Positions 1 through 7,500 are shown, counted from the stretch's first letter. The stretch: DNA of 22,893 bases from Austwickia sp040006675 (GCA_040006675.1 JBDTWM010000038.1:1-22893); one strand, 5' to 3'. The notes: a model not told the origin generated them from the sequence alone. Made by a program: numbers and translations.

Positions 1-1053
1 CTCTCCGTCCCGGGGAAGTGGCCTGCCGCGGAAGGTCACGGCCGGCTGGCCGACCCCGACGTTGCAGTGTCTCTCACCGGATATCCGGCGCCCACCCACG
101 CCCTGACCAGCGGCGAGTGGTTCACCTTGTGGCGGATCGACTGGTTGTGGCTTGCGGTCGCGCTGTTGGGGATGGGTCTGTACGCGGCAGGCCAGATCCG
201 GCTGTATCGACGCGGCGACGCCTGGCCCTGGGGGCGGACCGTCGCCTGGATGGCGGGCTGGTTGCTGTTCGTCTGGACGACGTCGGGAAGCATCGGAATC
301 TATGGGAAAGTCCAGTTCTCGTTGCACATGCTGATGCATATGTTGCTCACGATGGGCATCCCGGTCTTCCTCGCCCAGGGTGCGCCGCTCACCCTTGCGG
401 CCCGCGCTCTGACCGCCCGGCGCGACAAGACGATGGGGCCGCGGGAGATCATGCTGGCCGCGGCCCACTCGCGGTGGCTGAACTTCATGTGCAACCCGAT
501 CGTCGCGTCCGTCAACTTCGCGGGCAGCCTCTACGTCTTCTATTTCACGGGCTTGTTCGAGCTGGCCTTGAGGACCCACACCGGGCACGTCGCGATGATT
601 GTTCACTTCATGCTCGCCGGCTACGTTTTTTGCTGGTCCCTGATCGGCGTCGATCCCGGTCCCACGCGCTGGCCGCCGTCGCTGCGCCTCGTCGCGCTCT
701 TCGCCACGATGAGCTTCCACGCGTTCTTTGGGGTCACGCTGATGTCGACGACCACGCTGCTCGCGGGAGATTTCTTCCGCGCCCTGTCTCTGCCCTGGGT
801 GGGCAACCTGCTGGCCGACCAGCACGCGGGTGGCGGGATCACCTGGGGAGTCGGCGAGATGCCGATGCTCTACCTCGCCTTGATGACCACGCTGACGTGG
901 ATGCACGCCGACGAACACGACGCCAGACGACTGGATCGACAGGCCGAGCGCGACCATGGCGCCGCGCTGGAGGCGTACAACGACGAACTCGCCCGACGCG
1001 CCGACGAGATGCGTCGCGCCGAGGACCACTGGCGGGCCGCGCACCGACGATGA
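1..1053 (+). CDS. CtaG-family membrane protein, C-terminal part (probable CopD-CtaG fusion), 5' end outside window
   Basis: The reading frame is open from base 1 with no stop, so the gene most likely starts before the window; the GTG at 67 would be the first usable internal start. The visible 350 residues are a caa3_CtaG-type multi-pass membrane domain, with about seven hydrophobic segments, the HMLMHMLLTMGIPVFLAQG segment typical of the family, and a conserved-looking H in the MSFHAFFG segment. CtaG proteins are linked to copper delivery to the CuB site of cytochrome c oxidase. In actinobacteria this domain is often fused behind a CopD copper-resistance domain, and the open 5' end fits that, but no CopD sequence is visible here. 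The tail after the last helix is charged and rich in Glu, Arg and Ala, probably helical and cytoplasmic. The nitrilase gene follows 36 nt downstream and may be cotranscribed. Confidence 0.85.
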   Translation, partial: LSVPGKWPAAEGHGRLADPDVAVSLTGYPAPTHALTSGEWFTLWRIDWLWLAVALLGMGLYAAGQIRLYRRGDAWPWGRTVAWMAGWLLFVWTTSGSIGIYGKVQFSLHMLMHMLLTMGIPVFLAQGAPLTLAARALTARRDKTMGPREIMLAAAHSRWLNFMCNPIVASVNFAGSLYVFYFTGLFELALRTHTGHVAMIVHFMLAGYVFCWSLIGVDPGPTRWPPSLRLVALFATMSFHAFFGVTLMSTTTLLAGDFFRALSLPWVGNLLADQHAGGGITWGVGEMPMLYLALMTTLTWMHADEHDARRLDRQAERDHGAALEAYNDELARRADEMRRAEDHWRAAHRR

Positions 1054-1089
1054 CCTGCGCTGACCTGCGCCAGAGGTGAGGAGCTCGGA

Positions 1090-1908
1090 ATGCGGGTGAC
1101 GCTGCTGCAAGTGGCGTTCGACGACGACGAGCCGCTAGAGGGCCGACGGGAACGGGTGGCCGCCCTGGTCCGTCGGCACGGTGCCGGTGCCGACCTGGTC
1201 GTCCTGCCGGAGCTGTGGTGGGTGGGGGCTTTCGCGGCGCGGACCTGGGCCGGACGCGCGGAGGCGCTGGACGGGTCGACGCGCACGGCCATGGCGTCGG
1301 CCGCCCGAGACGCGGGCTGCGTGTTGCACGCCGGGTCGATCATCGAACGCGCCGACGACGGGACGATCGGCCCGGGCGGCGGGGAGGGGCTGTACAACAC
1401 ATCGCTGATCCTGGACGCCGAGGGCCGACTGCTCACGACGTACCGCAAGATCCACACGTTCGGGGCGGCCGGGCTCGAAGCGGAACTCCTGGCGGCCGGG
1501 GTGGATCCGGTCACCTGCGACCTGCCGGGTCGGGAGCGGCTGCGAGTGGGGCTCGCGACCTGTTACGACCTCCGGTTCCCGGAACTGTTCCGGCTGCTGA
1601 CCCGTCGGGGCGCGCAGGCATTGATCGTCCCGGCGGCCTGGCCGCTCGAGCGCGCCGCGACGTGGACACTGCTGCTGCGCGCCCGCGCCATCGAGAACCA
1701 GGCGTACGTCCTGGGCTGCGGCGCGGCGGGCGCCGACGGCAAGACCCAGATGGCCGGTGCCAGCGTCGTGGTCGGCCCGACCGGCGACGTGCTGGCGCAG
1801 GCGGGAGCTGGCGAGCAGGTGCTGACCTGCGAGATCGACGCATCAGAGGTGGATCGGGCCCGCGCCGCTTTCCCGGTCCTGGCCGACCGTCGCCTCACGA
1901 CGTGCTGA
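1090..1908 (+). CDS. Carbon-nitrogen hydrolase (nitrilase superfamily amidase)
   Basis: A 272-residue protein with the full nitrilase-superfamily catalytic set: Glu41 in VVLPELW, Lys120 in TYRKIH and Cys158 in LATCYDLRFPE. These proteins hydrolyse a C-N amide bond through the cysteine thiol. The short single-domain form and the YRKIH plus CYDLRFPE motifs resemble omega-amidase/NIT2-like deaminating enzymes (for example acting on alpha-ketoglutaramate or deaminated glutathione), but the substrate cannot be read from the sequence. ATG at 1090 is preceded by a GAGGTGAGG Shine-Dalgarno stretch. It lies 36 nt after the CtaG-family gene on the same strand. The protein is soluble, with no signal peptide. 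Confidence 0.9.
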   Translation: MRVTLLQVAFDDDEPLEGRRERVAALVRRHGAGADLVVLPELWWVGAFAARTWAGRAEALDGSTRTAMASAARDAGCVLHAGSIIERADDGTIGPGGGEGLYNTSLILDAEGRLLTTYRKIHTFGAAGLEAELLAAGVDPVTCDLPGRERLRVGLATCYDLRFPELFRLLTRRGAQALIVPAAWPLERAATWTLLLRARAIENQAYVLGCGAAGADGKTQMAGASVVVGPTGDVLAQAGAGEQVLTCEIDASEVDRARAAFPVLADRRLTTC

Positions 1909-1913
1909 CATGG

Positions 1914-1966
1914 TGAGGCGTCATCGCTGGTCGTCGTCGCTGGTCGACGCGGTGCCGGTCGCCTCA
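1914..1966. terminator. Possible bidirectional terminator (inverted repeat between convergent genes)
   Basis: TGAGGCG (1914-1920) and CGCCTCA (1960-1966) form a perfect 7-bp inverted repeat with a 39-nt GC-rich loop, between the stop of the nitrilase gene and the stop of the convergent LLM gene. The loop contains CGCTGGTCG twice (1925-1933 and 1938-1946). There is no T tract, so an intrinsic terminator is uncertain; position is the main argument. Confidence 0.3.
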
Positions 1967-3013
1967 GCCGCCGGATAGGCCCCACGCGGTGGCCAGGAGC
2001 TCGTACGACCGTCGGCGCAGCGCCGGATCCCAGGTGTACGTCGTCGTGATGACCTCGTCCAGGTCGTGCTCGGCGACGATCGCTTCCAACTGGGCCACGA
2101 CCTCATCGGGGGTGCCGATCGCCCGCACCGACTGGGCGCCGCGGATCGCCGCGGCGAGCCGGCCCGGCAGCGTGTCCAGGAAACCCGCCTGCGGCGGATC
2201 CAGGGGCCCGATAGCACCTGAGTGGATCCGATAGCCGAGCTGCTGCCCGGTCGTCGAGAGCAGATCCGCCTCCGCCGTGGTGGGCGCCACCAGCACGTTC
2301 ACGCCCGCAGACACGTACGGCGCCGCCACCTGCGCGGTCGGGGCGTCCGCACGGAAGTGCGCGCGGTAGTGCGCGATCGCCTGCCCGAACGCCTGCGGCG
2401 CAAAGTGCGACGCGAACACGAACGGCAACCCCAACAGCGCGGCGACGCTCGCCCCGCCGAGCGAGCTGCCGAGCATCCACAACGGCACGTTGGTGCCTTC
2501 GCCAGGCAACGCGCGCACCCGGCGACGGCCCGCCTCAGGCGGATCGGACAGGTATTCGTGCAGGTCGGCGACGTCGCGGGCGAACGTGTCCAACTCGCCG
2601 GTACCTCGCCGCAGGGCCGCCGCCGTGATCGGGTCCGTGCCCGGCGCGCGCCCGAGGCCGAGATCGAACCGGTCGCCGTACAGCGTGGCGAGCGTGCCGT
2701 AGTACTCCGCGACCATCAGCGGCGCGTGGTTGGGCAGCATGACCCCGCCAGAGCCGAGGCGGATCCGCGACGTGTGTTCGGCGAAGTGAGCAAGGACCAG
2801 GGCCGTCGCGCTCGACATGAACGCGTCGGTGTTGTGGTGCTCGGCGACCCAGAGCCGCGCGTAGCCGCACCGGTCCGCGACCCGAGCCAGCTCGGTGCTG
2901 TCGCGCAGGGCCTGGCGGGCGTCACCGCCCGCCGACACGGGCACGAGGTCGAGGATCGACAGCGGCACTCGGCCGGGGGCGTGGGCAGTGATCGCGACGT
3001 CGGAGCGGGTCAT
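1964..3013 (-). CDS. LLM-class flavin-dependent oxidoreductase (luciferase-like monooxygenase)
   Basis: 349 residues with the bacterial-luciferase TIM-barrel pattern: the N-terminal strand LSILDLVPV, then RVADRCGYARLWVAEHHN, then RIRLGSGGVMLPNHAPLMVAEYYGTLATLYGDRFDLGLGRAPG. These match the FMN-dependent single-component luciferase-like group (YhbW/MsnO8-like). Such enzymes use reduced FMN, or F420 in some actinobacterial relatives, to oxidise small organic molecules; the substrate here is unknown. ATG at 3013 is chosen because a TAGCGT -10 element ends 7 nt before it, giving a leaderless message. The gene is monocistronic and convergent with the nitrilase gene. Alternatives within the LLM superfamily cannot be separated by eye. 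Confidence 0.88.
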   Translation of the reverse strand: MTRSDVAITAHAPGRVPLSILDLVPVSAGGDARQALRDSTELARVADRCGYARLWVAEHHNTDAFMSSATALVLAHFAEHTSRIRLGSGGVMLPNHAPLMVAEYYGTLATLYGDRFDLGLGRAPGTDPITAAALRRGTGELDTFARDVADLHEYLSDPPEAGRRRVRALPGEGTNVPLWMLGSSLGGASVAALLGLPFVFASHFAPQAFGQAIAHYRAHFRADAPTAQVAAPYVSAGVNVLVAPTTAEADLLSTTGQQLGYRIHSGAIGPLDPPQAGFLDTLPGRLAAAIRGAQSVRAIGTPDEVVAQLEAIVAEHDLDEVITTTYTWDPALRRRSYELLATAWGLSGG

Positions 3014-3020
3014 GACCTCG

Positions 3021-3026
3021 ACGCTA
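3021..3026 (-). promoter_or_regulatory. Predicted -10 element of a leaderless promoter for the LLM gene
   Basis: On the minus strand TAGCGT is followed by 7 nt (CGAGGTC) and then the ATG at 3013. This fits the TAnnnT -10 of actinobacterial housekeeping promoters with transcription starting at the start codon. The same TAGCGT plus 7 nt plus ATG arrangement precedes the opuC-type ATPase gene at 18904. No convincing -35 is seen. Confidence 0.5.
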
Positions 3027-3106
3027 TCCCGGGCTCGAAGGTCATGGGCGCTCGCGCGTGAGGATGAGCGCAGGATCCCTGGTCACGGTCGGCCTGAGCC
3101 GCGCCT

Positions 3107-3112
3107 TAGGCT
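3107..3112 (+). promoter_or_regulatory. Predicted -10 element before the 3118 leader ORF
   Basis: TAGGCT matches the TAnnnT -10 pattern and is identical to the -10 proposed for dcd at 17550. The ATG of a 10-codon ORF begins 6 nt after its end, so the message could be leaderless for that ORF. No clear -35 is visible. Confidence 0.35.
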
Positions 3113-3117
3113 GGTCG

Positions 3118-3150
3118 ATGCTCCGGCGACGGCGAAGCCGGTACGGGTGA
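3118..3150 (+). CDS. Possible arginine-rich leader peptide (10 codons)
   Basis: ATG at 3118 opens a 10-residue ORF, MLRRRRSRYG, with four consecutive arginine codons (CGG CGA CGG CGA) and a fifth Arg further on. It follows a TAGGCT -10 element by 5 nt. Its TGA at 3148-3150 overlaps a GTG (3147-3149) in the frame of the next gene as GTGA, and lies 11 nt before the better-supported GTG at 3162. This layout is compatible with translational coupling or attenuation by arginyl-tRNA supply or ribosome pausing. No homology supports it; chance is quite possible in GC-rich DNA. Confidence 0.25.
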   Translation: MLRRRRSRYG

Positions 3151-3161
3151 GAGGTAGGCGC

Positions 3162-3401
3162 GTGGGCCTGGGGTTGGCGTTCTTGACGGCGGGCGCGTTC
3201 CTTCGTTTCGTGCTCGGGCGGTATCAGGAGATCCACGGCGCCTATGACGCGTGGGGCTCCCTGCTCATGCTCCTCGGCGTCGCGTCGATGGCCGCGTCGA
3301 TCCTGCGCTGGCGGTTGGGCACGCCGCGGCTCGTGCGCCGCGACCGCGCGGGAGACCCGAGCGGGCACGCAGGTGAGGGGCCCGCCGGGAGGCGGCATTG
3401 A
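3162..3401 (+). CDS. Small membrane protein with two predicted helices, unknown function
   Basis: A 79-residue protein starting VGLGLAFLTAGAFLRFVLG, then a short polar stretch YQEIHGAYDAWG, a second hydrophobic helix SLLMLLGVASMAASILRW, and a basic, Gly/Arg-rich tail. This is a helix-loop-helix hairpin in the membrane with a cytoplasmic tail. GTG at 3162 is chosen because GAGAGG lies 7 nt upstream; an in-frame GTG at 3147 would add five residues and overlaps the stop of the preceding 10-codon ORF. The frame stays open further upstream to 2895, but that part overlaps the LLM gene and does not look hydrophobic or coding. Its stop at 3399-3401 directly abuts the stop of the convergent fadE gene. 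I do not recognise a family. Confidence 0.5.
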   Translation: MGLGLAFLTAGAFLRFVLGRYQEIHGAYDAWGSLLMLLGVASMAASILRWRLGTPRLVRRDRAGDPSGHAGEGPAGRRH

Positions 3402-5297
3402 TCAGAAGGATTCCTCGGGGACCTCCATCAGCGCGTTGTCGCTCGCCTCGGCGATCGCTCGCTCACTGGCGATCCGCGGCAGGACCGTGCGCGCGAAGAA
3501 CCGCGCCGCCGCGACCTTGCCGGTGTAGAACGCCTTGTCCGCACCTGTCGCCCCAGCGGCCAACTTCTCCAGCGCGACACCGGCCTGGAGCAGCAGCAGC
3601 CAGCCGATCACCACGTCGCCCGCGGCCATCAGCAACCGGGTCGTGTTCTGGCCGACCTTGTAGAGGTTCGTGGCGTCCGCGGCCTCGCCGGCCGTGCGCG
3701 GGTCCGAGGCCATCGCGGCCCCGATCAGGTAGGTCAGGATCCCCTGCATGTCGCCGATCGCCGCCCCGAGGAGCGCGCGTTCGGCCGCGAGGGCGTCGCC
3801 CTCACCGGTACCGTCCGCCCCGACCCCGCCCGTGACCACCTTCGTCATCTCCCCCGCGAGCGACTGCAGACCGACGCCGTTGTCGCGCACGATCTTGCGG
3901 AAGAAGAAGTCCATTCCCTGGATCGCGGTCGTCCCCTCGTAGAGGGTGTCGATCTTGGCGTCGCGGATGTATTGCTCCAGCGGGTAGTCCTGCAAGAAGC
4001 CCGATCCGCCGTACGTCTGCAGTGACTCGGTGCCGAGCAGCACCCACGCGCGCTCGGAACCGACTCCCTTGACCAGCGGAAGCAGCAGGTCGTTGACTCG
4101 AGCGACCGTGTCTTCGGGCGTGGCGCGCTCCGGGTCGGCGCCGTCGTGGGCGAGTCGGTAGCCCTCGATGACGTCTTGTTGCGCGGCCGCGTAGAGGACA
4201 AGGGCGCGCAGACCCTCGGCGTAGGCCTTCTGCAGCATCAGCGACCGGCGCACGTCGGGGTGGTGGATGATCGTGACCCGCGGGGCGGCCTTGTCGGCCA
4301 TCCGGGTCAGGTCGGCGCCCTGGACGCGGCCCTTGGCGTACTCGAGCGCGTTGAGGTAGCCCGTCGAGAGGGTGGCGATCGCCTTGGTGCCCACCATCAT
4401 CCGCGCATACTCGATCACCCGGAACATCTGCGCCGTGCCGTCGTGCACGTCGCCGACCAGGGTGCCGACGGCGGGCGCGCCCTCGCCGAAGCGGACCTCG
4501 CAGGTCGTGGACACCTTGAGGCCCATCTTGTGTTCGACGTTCGTGACGATCACGCCGTTGCGGTCGCCGGGCTCACCCGTGGCGAGGTCCACGTGGTACT
4601 TGGGAACGACGAACAGCGACAGGCCCTTGGTGCCGGGACCGGCGCCCTCGGGGCGGGCCAGCACGAGGTGCACGATGTTCTCGGTCATGTCGTGCTCGGC
4701 AGAGGTGATGAACCGCTTCACGCCCTCGATGTGCCACGTGCCGTCGCTCTGCGGGACCGCCTTGGTGCGACCGGCGCCGAAGTCCGAGCCAGCGTCCGGC
4801 TCGGTGAGGACCATCGTCGAACCCCACTGGCGCTCCACCATGTGCCGGGCCATCGTCTTCTGGTCCTTCGTGCCGAGTTCGTACAGCAGGCCGGAGAACC
4901 CGAAGCCGGCAGAGTACATGTAGATCGCCGGGTTGGCGCCGAGGATCAGCTCGGCGACCGCCCACTGCAGGCTCGGCGGGGCGACCGTCCCGCCGAGCGC
5001 GCCGGGCACGTTGAGCATCCCCCAGCCGGCGTCGCAGTACGCCTTGTAGGAACGCTTGAACGACTCCGGGAGCGTGACCGTGCCGGTCGCCGGGTCGAAG
5101 ATCGGCGGGTTGCGGTCGGCGTCGAAGAAGCTGTCGGCGATCTCGTTCTCCGCGAGGCGCGCGACCTCCTGCAGGATCTCCCGCGCAGTGTCCGCGTCGA
5201 CGTCCTCGAACGGTCCGGCGCCGAGGACCTCCTGCCGGTTCAGAACTTCGAACAGGTTGAACTCCAGGTCGCGCAGGTTGCTCTTGTAGTGGCCCAT
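3402..5297 (-). CDS. fadE: Acyl-CoA dehydrogenase, FadE5-like large form
   Basis: 631 residues, longer than the usual 380-residue acyl-CoA dehydrogenases and matching the ~600-residue FadE5-type class with an extra C-terminal domain. The N-terminus MGHYKSNLRDLEFNLFEVL is characteristic of this class. The N-terminal helical domain covers about residues 30-155; the central beta domain carries VLTEPDAGSDFG (163-174); the C-terminal helical domain carries TLYEGTTAIQG, where Glu454 is the expected catalytic base that removes the alpha proton. The enzyme makes trans-2-enoyl-CoA, passing electrons through FAD to electron-transfer flavoprotein, in fatty-acid beta-oxidation. ATG at 5297 has GGAGGG about 10 nt upstream. 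The 5' region holds a 30-bp inverted repeat (5385-5414) that may bind a regulator. It is monocistronic here; acyl chain length cannot be inferred reliably. Confidence 0.93.
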   Translation of the reverse strand: MGHYKSNLRDLEFNLFEVLNRQEVLGAGPFEDVDADTAREILQEVARLAENEIADSFFDADRNPPIFDPATGTVTLPESFKRSYKAYCDAGWGMLNVPGALGGTVAPPSLQWAVAELILGANPAIYMYSAGFGFSGLLYELGTKDQKTMARHMVERQWGSTMVLTEPDAGSDFGAGRTKAVPQSDGTWHIEGVKRFITSAEHDMTENIVHLVLARPEGAGPGTKGLSLFVVPKYHVDLATGEPGDRNGVIVTNVEHKMGLKVSTTCEVRFGEGAPAVGTLVGDVHDGTAQMFRVIEYARMMVGTKAIATLSTGYLNALEYAKGRVQGADLTRMADKAAPRVTIIHHPDVRRSLMLQKAYAEGLRALVLYAAAQQDVIEGYRLAHDGADPERATPEDTVARVNDLLLPLVKGVGSERAWVLLGTESLQTYGGSGFLQDYPLEQYIRDAKIDTLYEGTTAIQGMDFFFRKIVRDNGVGLQSLAGEMTKVVTGGVGADGTGEGDALAAERALLGAAIGDMQGILTYLIGAAMASDPRTAGEAADATNLYKVGQNTTRLLMAAGDVVIGWLLLLQAGVALEKLAAGATGADKAFYTGKVAAARFFARTVLPRIASERAIAEASDNALMEVPEESF

Positions 5298-5384
5298 GTC
5301 GCCGCTGCCCTCCGTGGGTCGTGGTCGAGTGAGGCCCCGCGGCCGCCGGGGGGGCGAGCGGAGCCTGGACGGGGGAGTGATCTG

Positions 5385-5414
5385 TACCGATGACGTCGTT
5401 GCTACTCATCGGTA
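5385..5414. promoter_or_regulatory. 30-bp inverted repeat, candidate operator for fadE
   Basis: TACCGATGA (5385-5393) and TCATCGGTA (5406-5414) are perfect 9-bp inverted arms separated by 12 nt. The arm centres are 21 bp apart, two helical turns, so a dimer could bind both arms on one DNA face. The site lies about 90 nt upstream of the fadE start and about 225 nt upstream of the divergent CYTH-CHAD start. Fatty-acid genes in actinobacteria are often controlled by TetR/GntR-type repressors sensing acyl-CoA, but I cannot name the regulator. Confidence 0.5.
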
Positions 5415-5464
5415 GCCCATGTCTATCGTCGGAGATCCTGGTCACAGGCACCATGCCGGATCGG

Positions 5465-5480
5465 TATGACGTGCGTCACA
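5465..5480. promoter_or_regulatory. CRP/GlxR-like binding site candidate
   Basis: TATGACGTGCGTCACA fits the CRP-family pattern TGTGA-N6-TCACA with one mismatch in the left arm; the core TGACG-TG-CGTCA is a perfect palindrome. It lies about 160 nt upstream of the CYTH-CHAD start and about 170 nt upstream of fadE. Carbon-source control of fatty-acid oxidation by a cAMP-binding regulator would be plausible, but this rests on one motif match. Confidence 0.4.
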
Positions 5481-5638
5481 GAGGGGGATCTACGCCATCG
5501 CGAGCGTGTCGATCGTCGCCTCCGACGCCGTCCTCGCCGCTCGATCGCGCGCATCACCGTGCCGCGTCGCACGGCGATGCTGCGGCGTTTCGGATCGGCT
5601 TGCGCTTACGGCGCGCGAAAGGCCCCAGGCTGCCGAGA

Positions 5639-7327
5639 ATGGTAGACATGCCTACCGGCCAGGGTTTCGTCGCTCCCGCCCCGACCAGGCGCACCCCCGT
5701 CACGCAGCTGGAGACGGAACGCACGTACAAGATGCCGGAGGGTTGGAACATCCCGGAATTGGACGGCGTCGGTGCGGTGCGCGGGGTCGGCGAGCCGGTC
5801 CTGTTCACCCAGGCAGCGACCTACCTCGACACTCCGGACCTGGCGCTGCTGCGGGCCAGGCACACGATGCGCAGGCGCACGGGTGGCGTGGACGCGGGGT
5901 GGCACCTCAAGACCCCGGGCGACGGGGACTCCCGCCGGGAACACCACGCACCCCTCGGGTCGTCGGCGGCGCGTGTGCCCGCAGACCTGCGCCACCTCAT
6001 CGCCGATCTGGTGCACGCGGCGCCGCTGCTGCCCGTCGCCGTCCTGAAGACGGCCCGGTCCCGGAGGCTCCTGACGGATGCCCAGGGCCGCACGGTCGCC
6101 GAGCTGGTGGACGACCGGGTGAAGGCGACGGTTATGGCGAGCGTCGACCCTGACGGCGCGCAGCGCGTGATCCGCTGGCGGGAGGTGGAGCTCGAACTGG
6201 GACCGGCGGGAAGCCTGGCGGATTTCGAGGCGTTGTCGGCGCGGTTGGAGGCCAGCGGCCTGACGCGCTCGCCGTCGCCGTCGAAGCTCGGTCGGGCGCT
6301 CGCGGCGCCTCTCGCCCACGTGCTGCGGGATGTGGAGGCTGATCGTCGTCATGCCCGCAACGGAACCGACCGTTCGGGTCTGATGGATGAAGCGACGGTT
6401 GGACATGTGGTTCTCGACTATCTCGGCGCCCAACTCGGCATGCTGCAGGCCCGGGAGGCCGACGTGCGCGTCGACGTTCCCGACGCGGTTCACCAGATGC
6501 GGGTGGCGACCCGCCGCGCGCGCAGCACGCTGAAGACGTTCCGGGACCTTTTCGACGGCGAGGTGACGGACCGGCTACGTGAGGAGCTGAAGTGGCTGGC
6601 CTCGGGGCTGGGCGAAGCGCGCGACGCCGCGGTACTCCACGAGCGGTTCGGGGCCGCCCTCGACCGGCTTGAGGGAGAGGCAGGTGGTCGCGGCGGGCCG
6701 TTGCGCCGACAGCACGTGGATGCCGCCCGTCGCCGGCTGCTCGGCCTCGTCGAGACGGATCACCGCAAAGGTCAGGCCCGGAGCGTGGCGGCGTTGGACT
6801 CTCGGCGGTACGAGCGGCTCCTGGCGGCGTTCACCGACCTGCTGCTCCACCCCCCGTACACGCCACGGGCGGACGGAACGGAGGGCCGACCGTGCGCCGG
6901 TAGGCCCGCGGACGTCCTGGCGGCGCGAGCCCTTCCGTCGCACCTGCGATCGGTCGGCTCCACGGTGTCCCGCGCGGCGGATCGGACGCGCGCGGCGGAC
7001 GCGGACGACCGCGGTCGTTTGCTGCACGAGGTGCGCAAGGGCGCGAAGGCGGTGCGGTACGCCGGGGAGGTCGCCGCCCCGGTGCTCGGCGTGGACGTCT
7101 GCGCGAGCATCGCCTGGAAGCGGGTCCAAGACGCGCTCGGCGCGGTACAGGACGGGGCGTTGGCGGCGGCGGTGCTCGGCCGGGGGCTGGCGGCGGCGCG
7201 GAAGTCGGGGGAGGACACGTACGTCTACGGAGTGCTCGTCGAGCGGGAGCGCGCCGTCGCTCAGGCGGCGGAGGGCGACGCGGCATCGGGACTCGACGAA
7301 GCCCTCCACGGAGCATTCATGACGTGA
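5639..7327 (+). CDS. CYTH and CHAD domain protein (polyphosphate-associated)
   Basis: 562 residues. The CYTH domain covers about residues 22-230 and opens with ETERTYK, the acidic/basic strand motif (ExExK-like) that binds metal and triphosphate, followed by YLDTPDLALLRARHTMRRRTGG and WHLKTPG. The CHAD domain follows from about 250 to the end, with the two conserved histidine-bearing helices AVHQMRVATRRARSTLK (His near 284) and LLHEVRKGAKAVRY (His near 463), which bind polyphosphate in characterised CHAD proteins. CYTH enzymes hydrolyse triphosphates; the fusion suggests polyphosphate handling in the cytoplasm or at granules. ATG 5639 and ATG 5648 are both possible; the latter follows a GAGAAT -10-like element by 7 nt and could be leaderless. 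The gene stands alone, divergent from fadE. Confidence 0.87.
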   Translation: MVDMPTGQGFVAPAPTRRTPVTQLETERTYKMPEGWNIPELDGVGAVRGVGEPVLFTQAATYLDTPDLALLRARHTMRRRTGGVDAGWHLKTPGDGDSRREHHAPLGSSAARVPADLRHLIADLVHAAPLLPVAVLKTARSRRLLTDAQGRTVAELVDDRVKATVMASVDPDGAQRVIRWREVELELGPAGSLADFEALSARLEASGLTRSPSPSKLGRALAAPLAHVLRDVEADRRHARNGTDRSGLMDEATVGHVVLDYLGAQLGMLQAREADVRVDVPDAVHQMRVATRRARSTLKTFRDLFDGEVTDRLREELKWLASGLGEARDAAVLHERFGAALDRLEGEAGGRGGPLRRQHVDAARRRLLGLVETDHRKGQARSVAALDSRRYERLLAAFTDLLLHPPYTPRADGTEGRPCAGRPADVLAARALPSHLRSVGSTVSRAADRTRAADADDRGRLLHEVRKGAKAVRYAGEVAAPVLGVDVCASIAWKRVQDALGAVQDGALAAAVLGRGLAAARKSGEDTYVYGVLVERERAVAQAAEGDAASGLDEALHGAFMT

Positions 7328-7444
7328 CGCCGAGCGGTCCGATACGGCGGCAAGGGAGTTCGCAGCCGGCGCGGATCGGATCCACTCACCGACTCCCGAC
7401 GGCGTTCAAGTCGGTCGTTCTGTCGTGCTCAGACGAGGCGCCGA

Positions 7445-7482
7445 CCAGCCGAAAGAGCTGGCAAGCGCACCTGACGGGTGCG
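7445..7482 (+). other. Two tandem hairpins in the leader of the 7501 gene
   Basis: CCAGC (7445-7449)/GCTGG (7457-7461) encloses a GAAA-containing loop, and after CAAG a second perfect 6-bp hairpin CGCACC (7466-7471)/GGTGCG (7477-7482) follows, ending 18 nt before the ATG at 7501 and just before its purine-rich ribosome site. A structured leader or RNA element is possible. It does not match the core bases of any riboswitch class I can recall; GC-rich DNA forms such stems easily. Confidence 0.3.
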
Positions 7483-7500
7483 AGGCGAAAGGGGCGGCCA

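Larger units (their letters stand above)
5298..5638. other. Divergent intergenic region between fadE and the CYTH-CHAD gene
   Basis: 341 nt without a convincing gene. A + strand frame stays open from 5390 into the CYTH-CHAD gene, but its translation before 5639 is low-complexity Ser/Arg/Pro sequence unlike a domain. The region contains the inverted repeat at 5385-5414 and a CRP-like site at 5465-5480. It should contain both outward promoters; a GAGAAT -10-like element at 5635-5640 lies 7 nt before an ATG at 5648. Confidence 0.6.

Noticed and set aside
2895..3161. Longer version of the small membrane protein starting at 2895
   Set aside because: It would overlap the start region of the LLM gene on the other strand, and the translation before 3147 is Arg/Ser/Thr-rich without membrane or domain character.
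4146..5393. 415-codon plus-strand frame antisense to fadE
   Set aside because: fadE is a full-length recognised gene in the other strand; this frame gives a Val/Gly/Arg/His-rich translation without domain features.
5390..5638. Longer N-terminus for the CYTH-CHAD protein from 5390
   Set aside because: The start would sit inside the inverted repeat, and the extra 83 residues are low-complexity; the CYTH strand motif begins only at about residue 25 of the shorter form.
7445..7500. Leader considered as a cyclic-di-GMP (GEMM) or SAM-type riboswitch or hammerhead ribozyme
   Set aside because: The GAAA loop and adjacent stems gave a superficial likeness, but the conserved GEMM core bases, the SAM core and the CUGANGA of hammerheads are not present.
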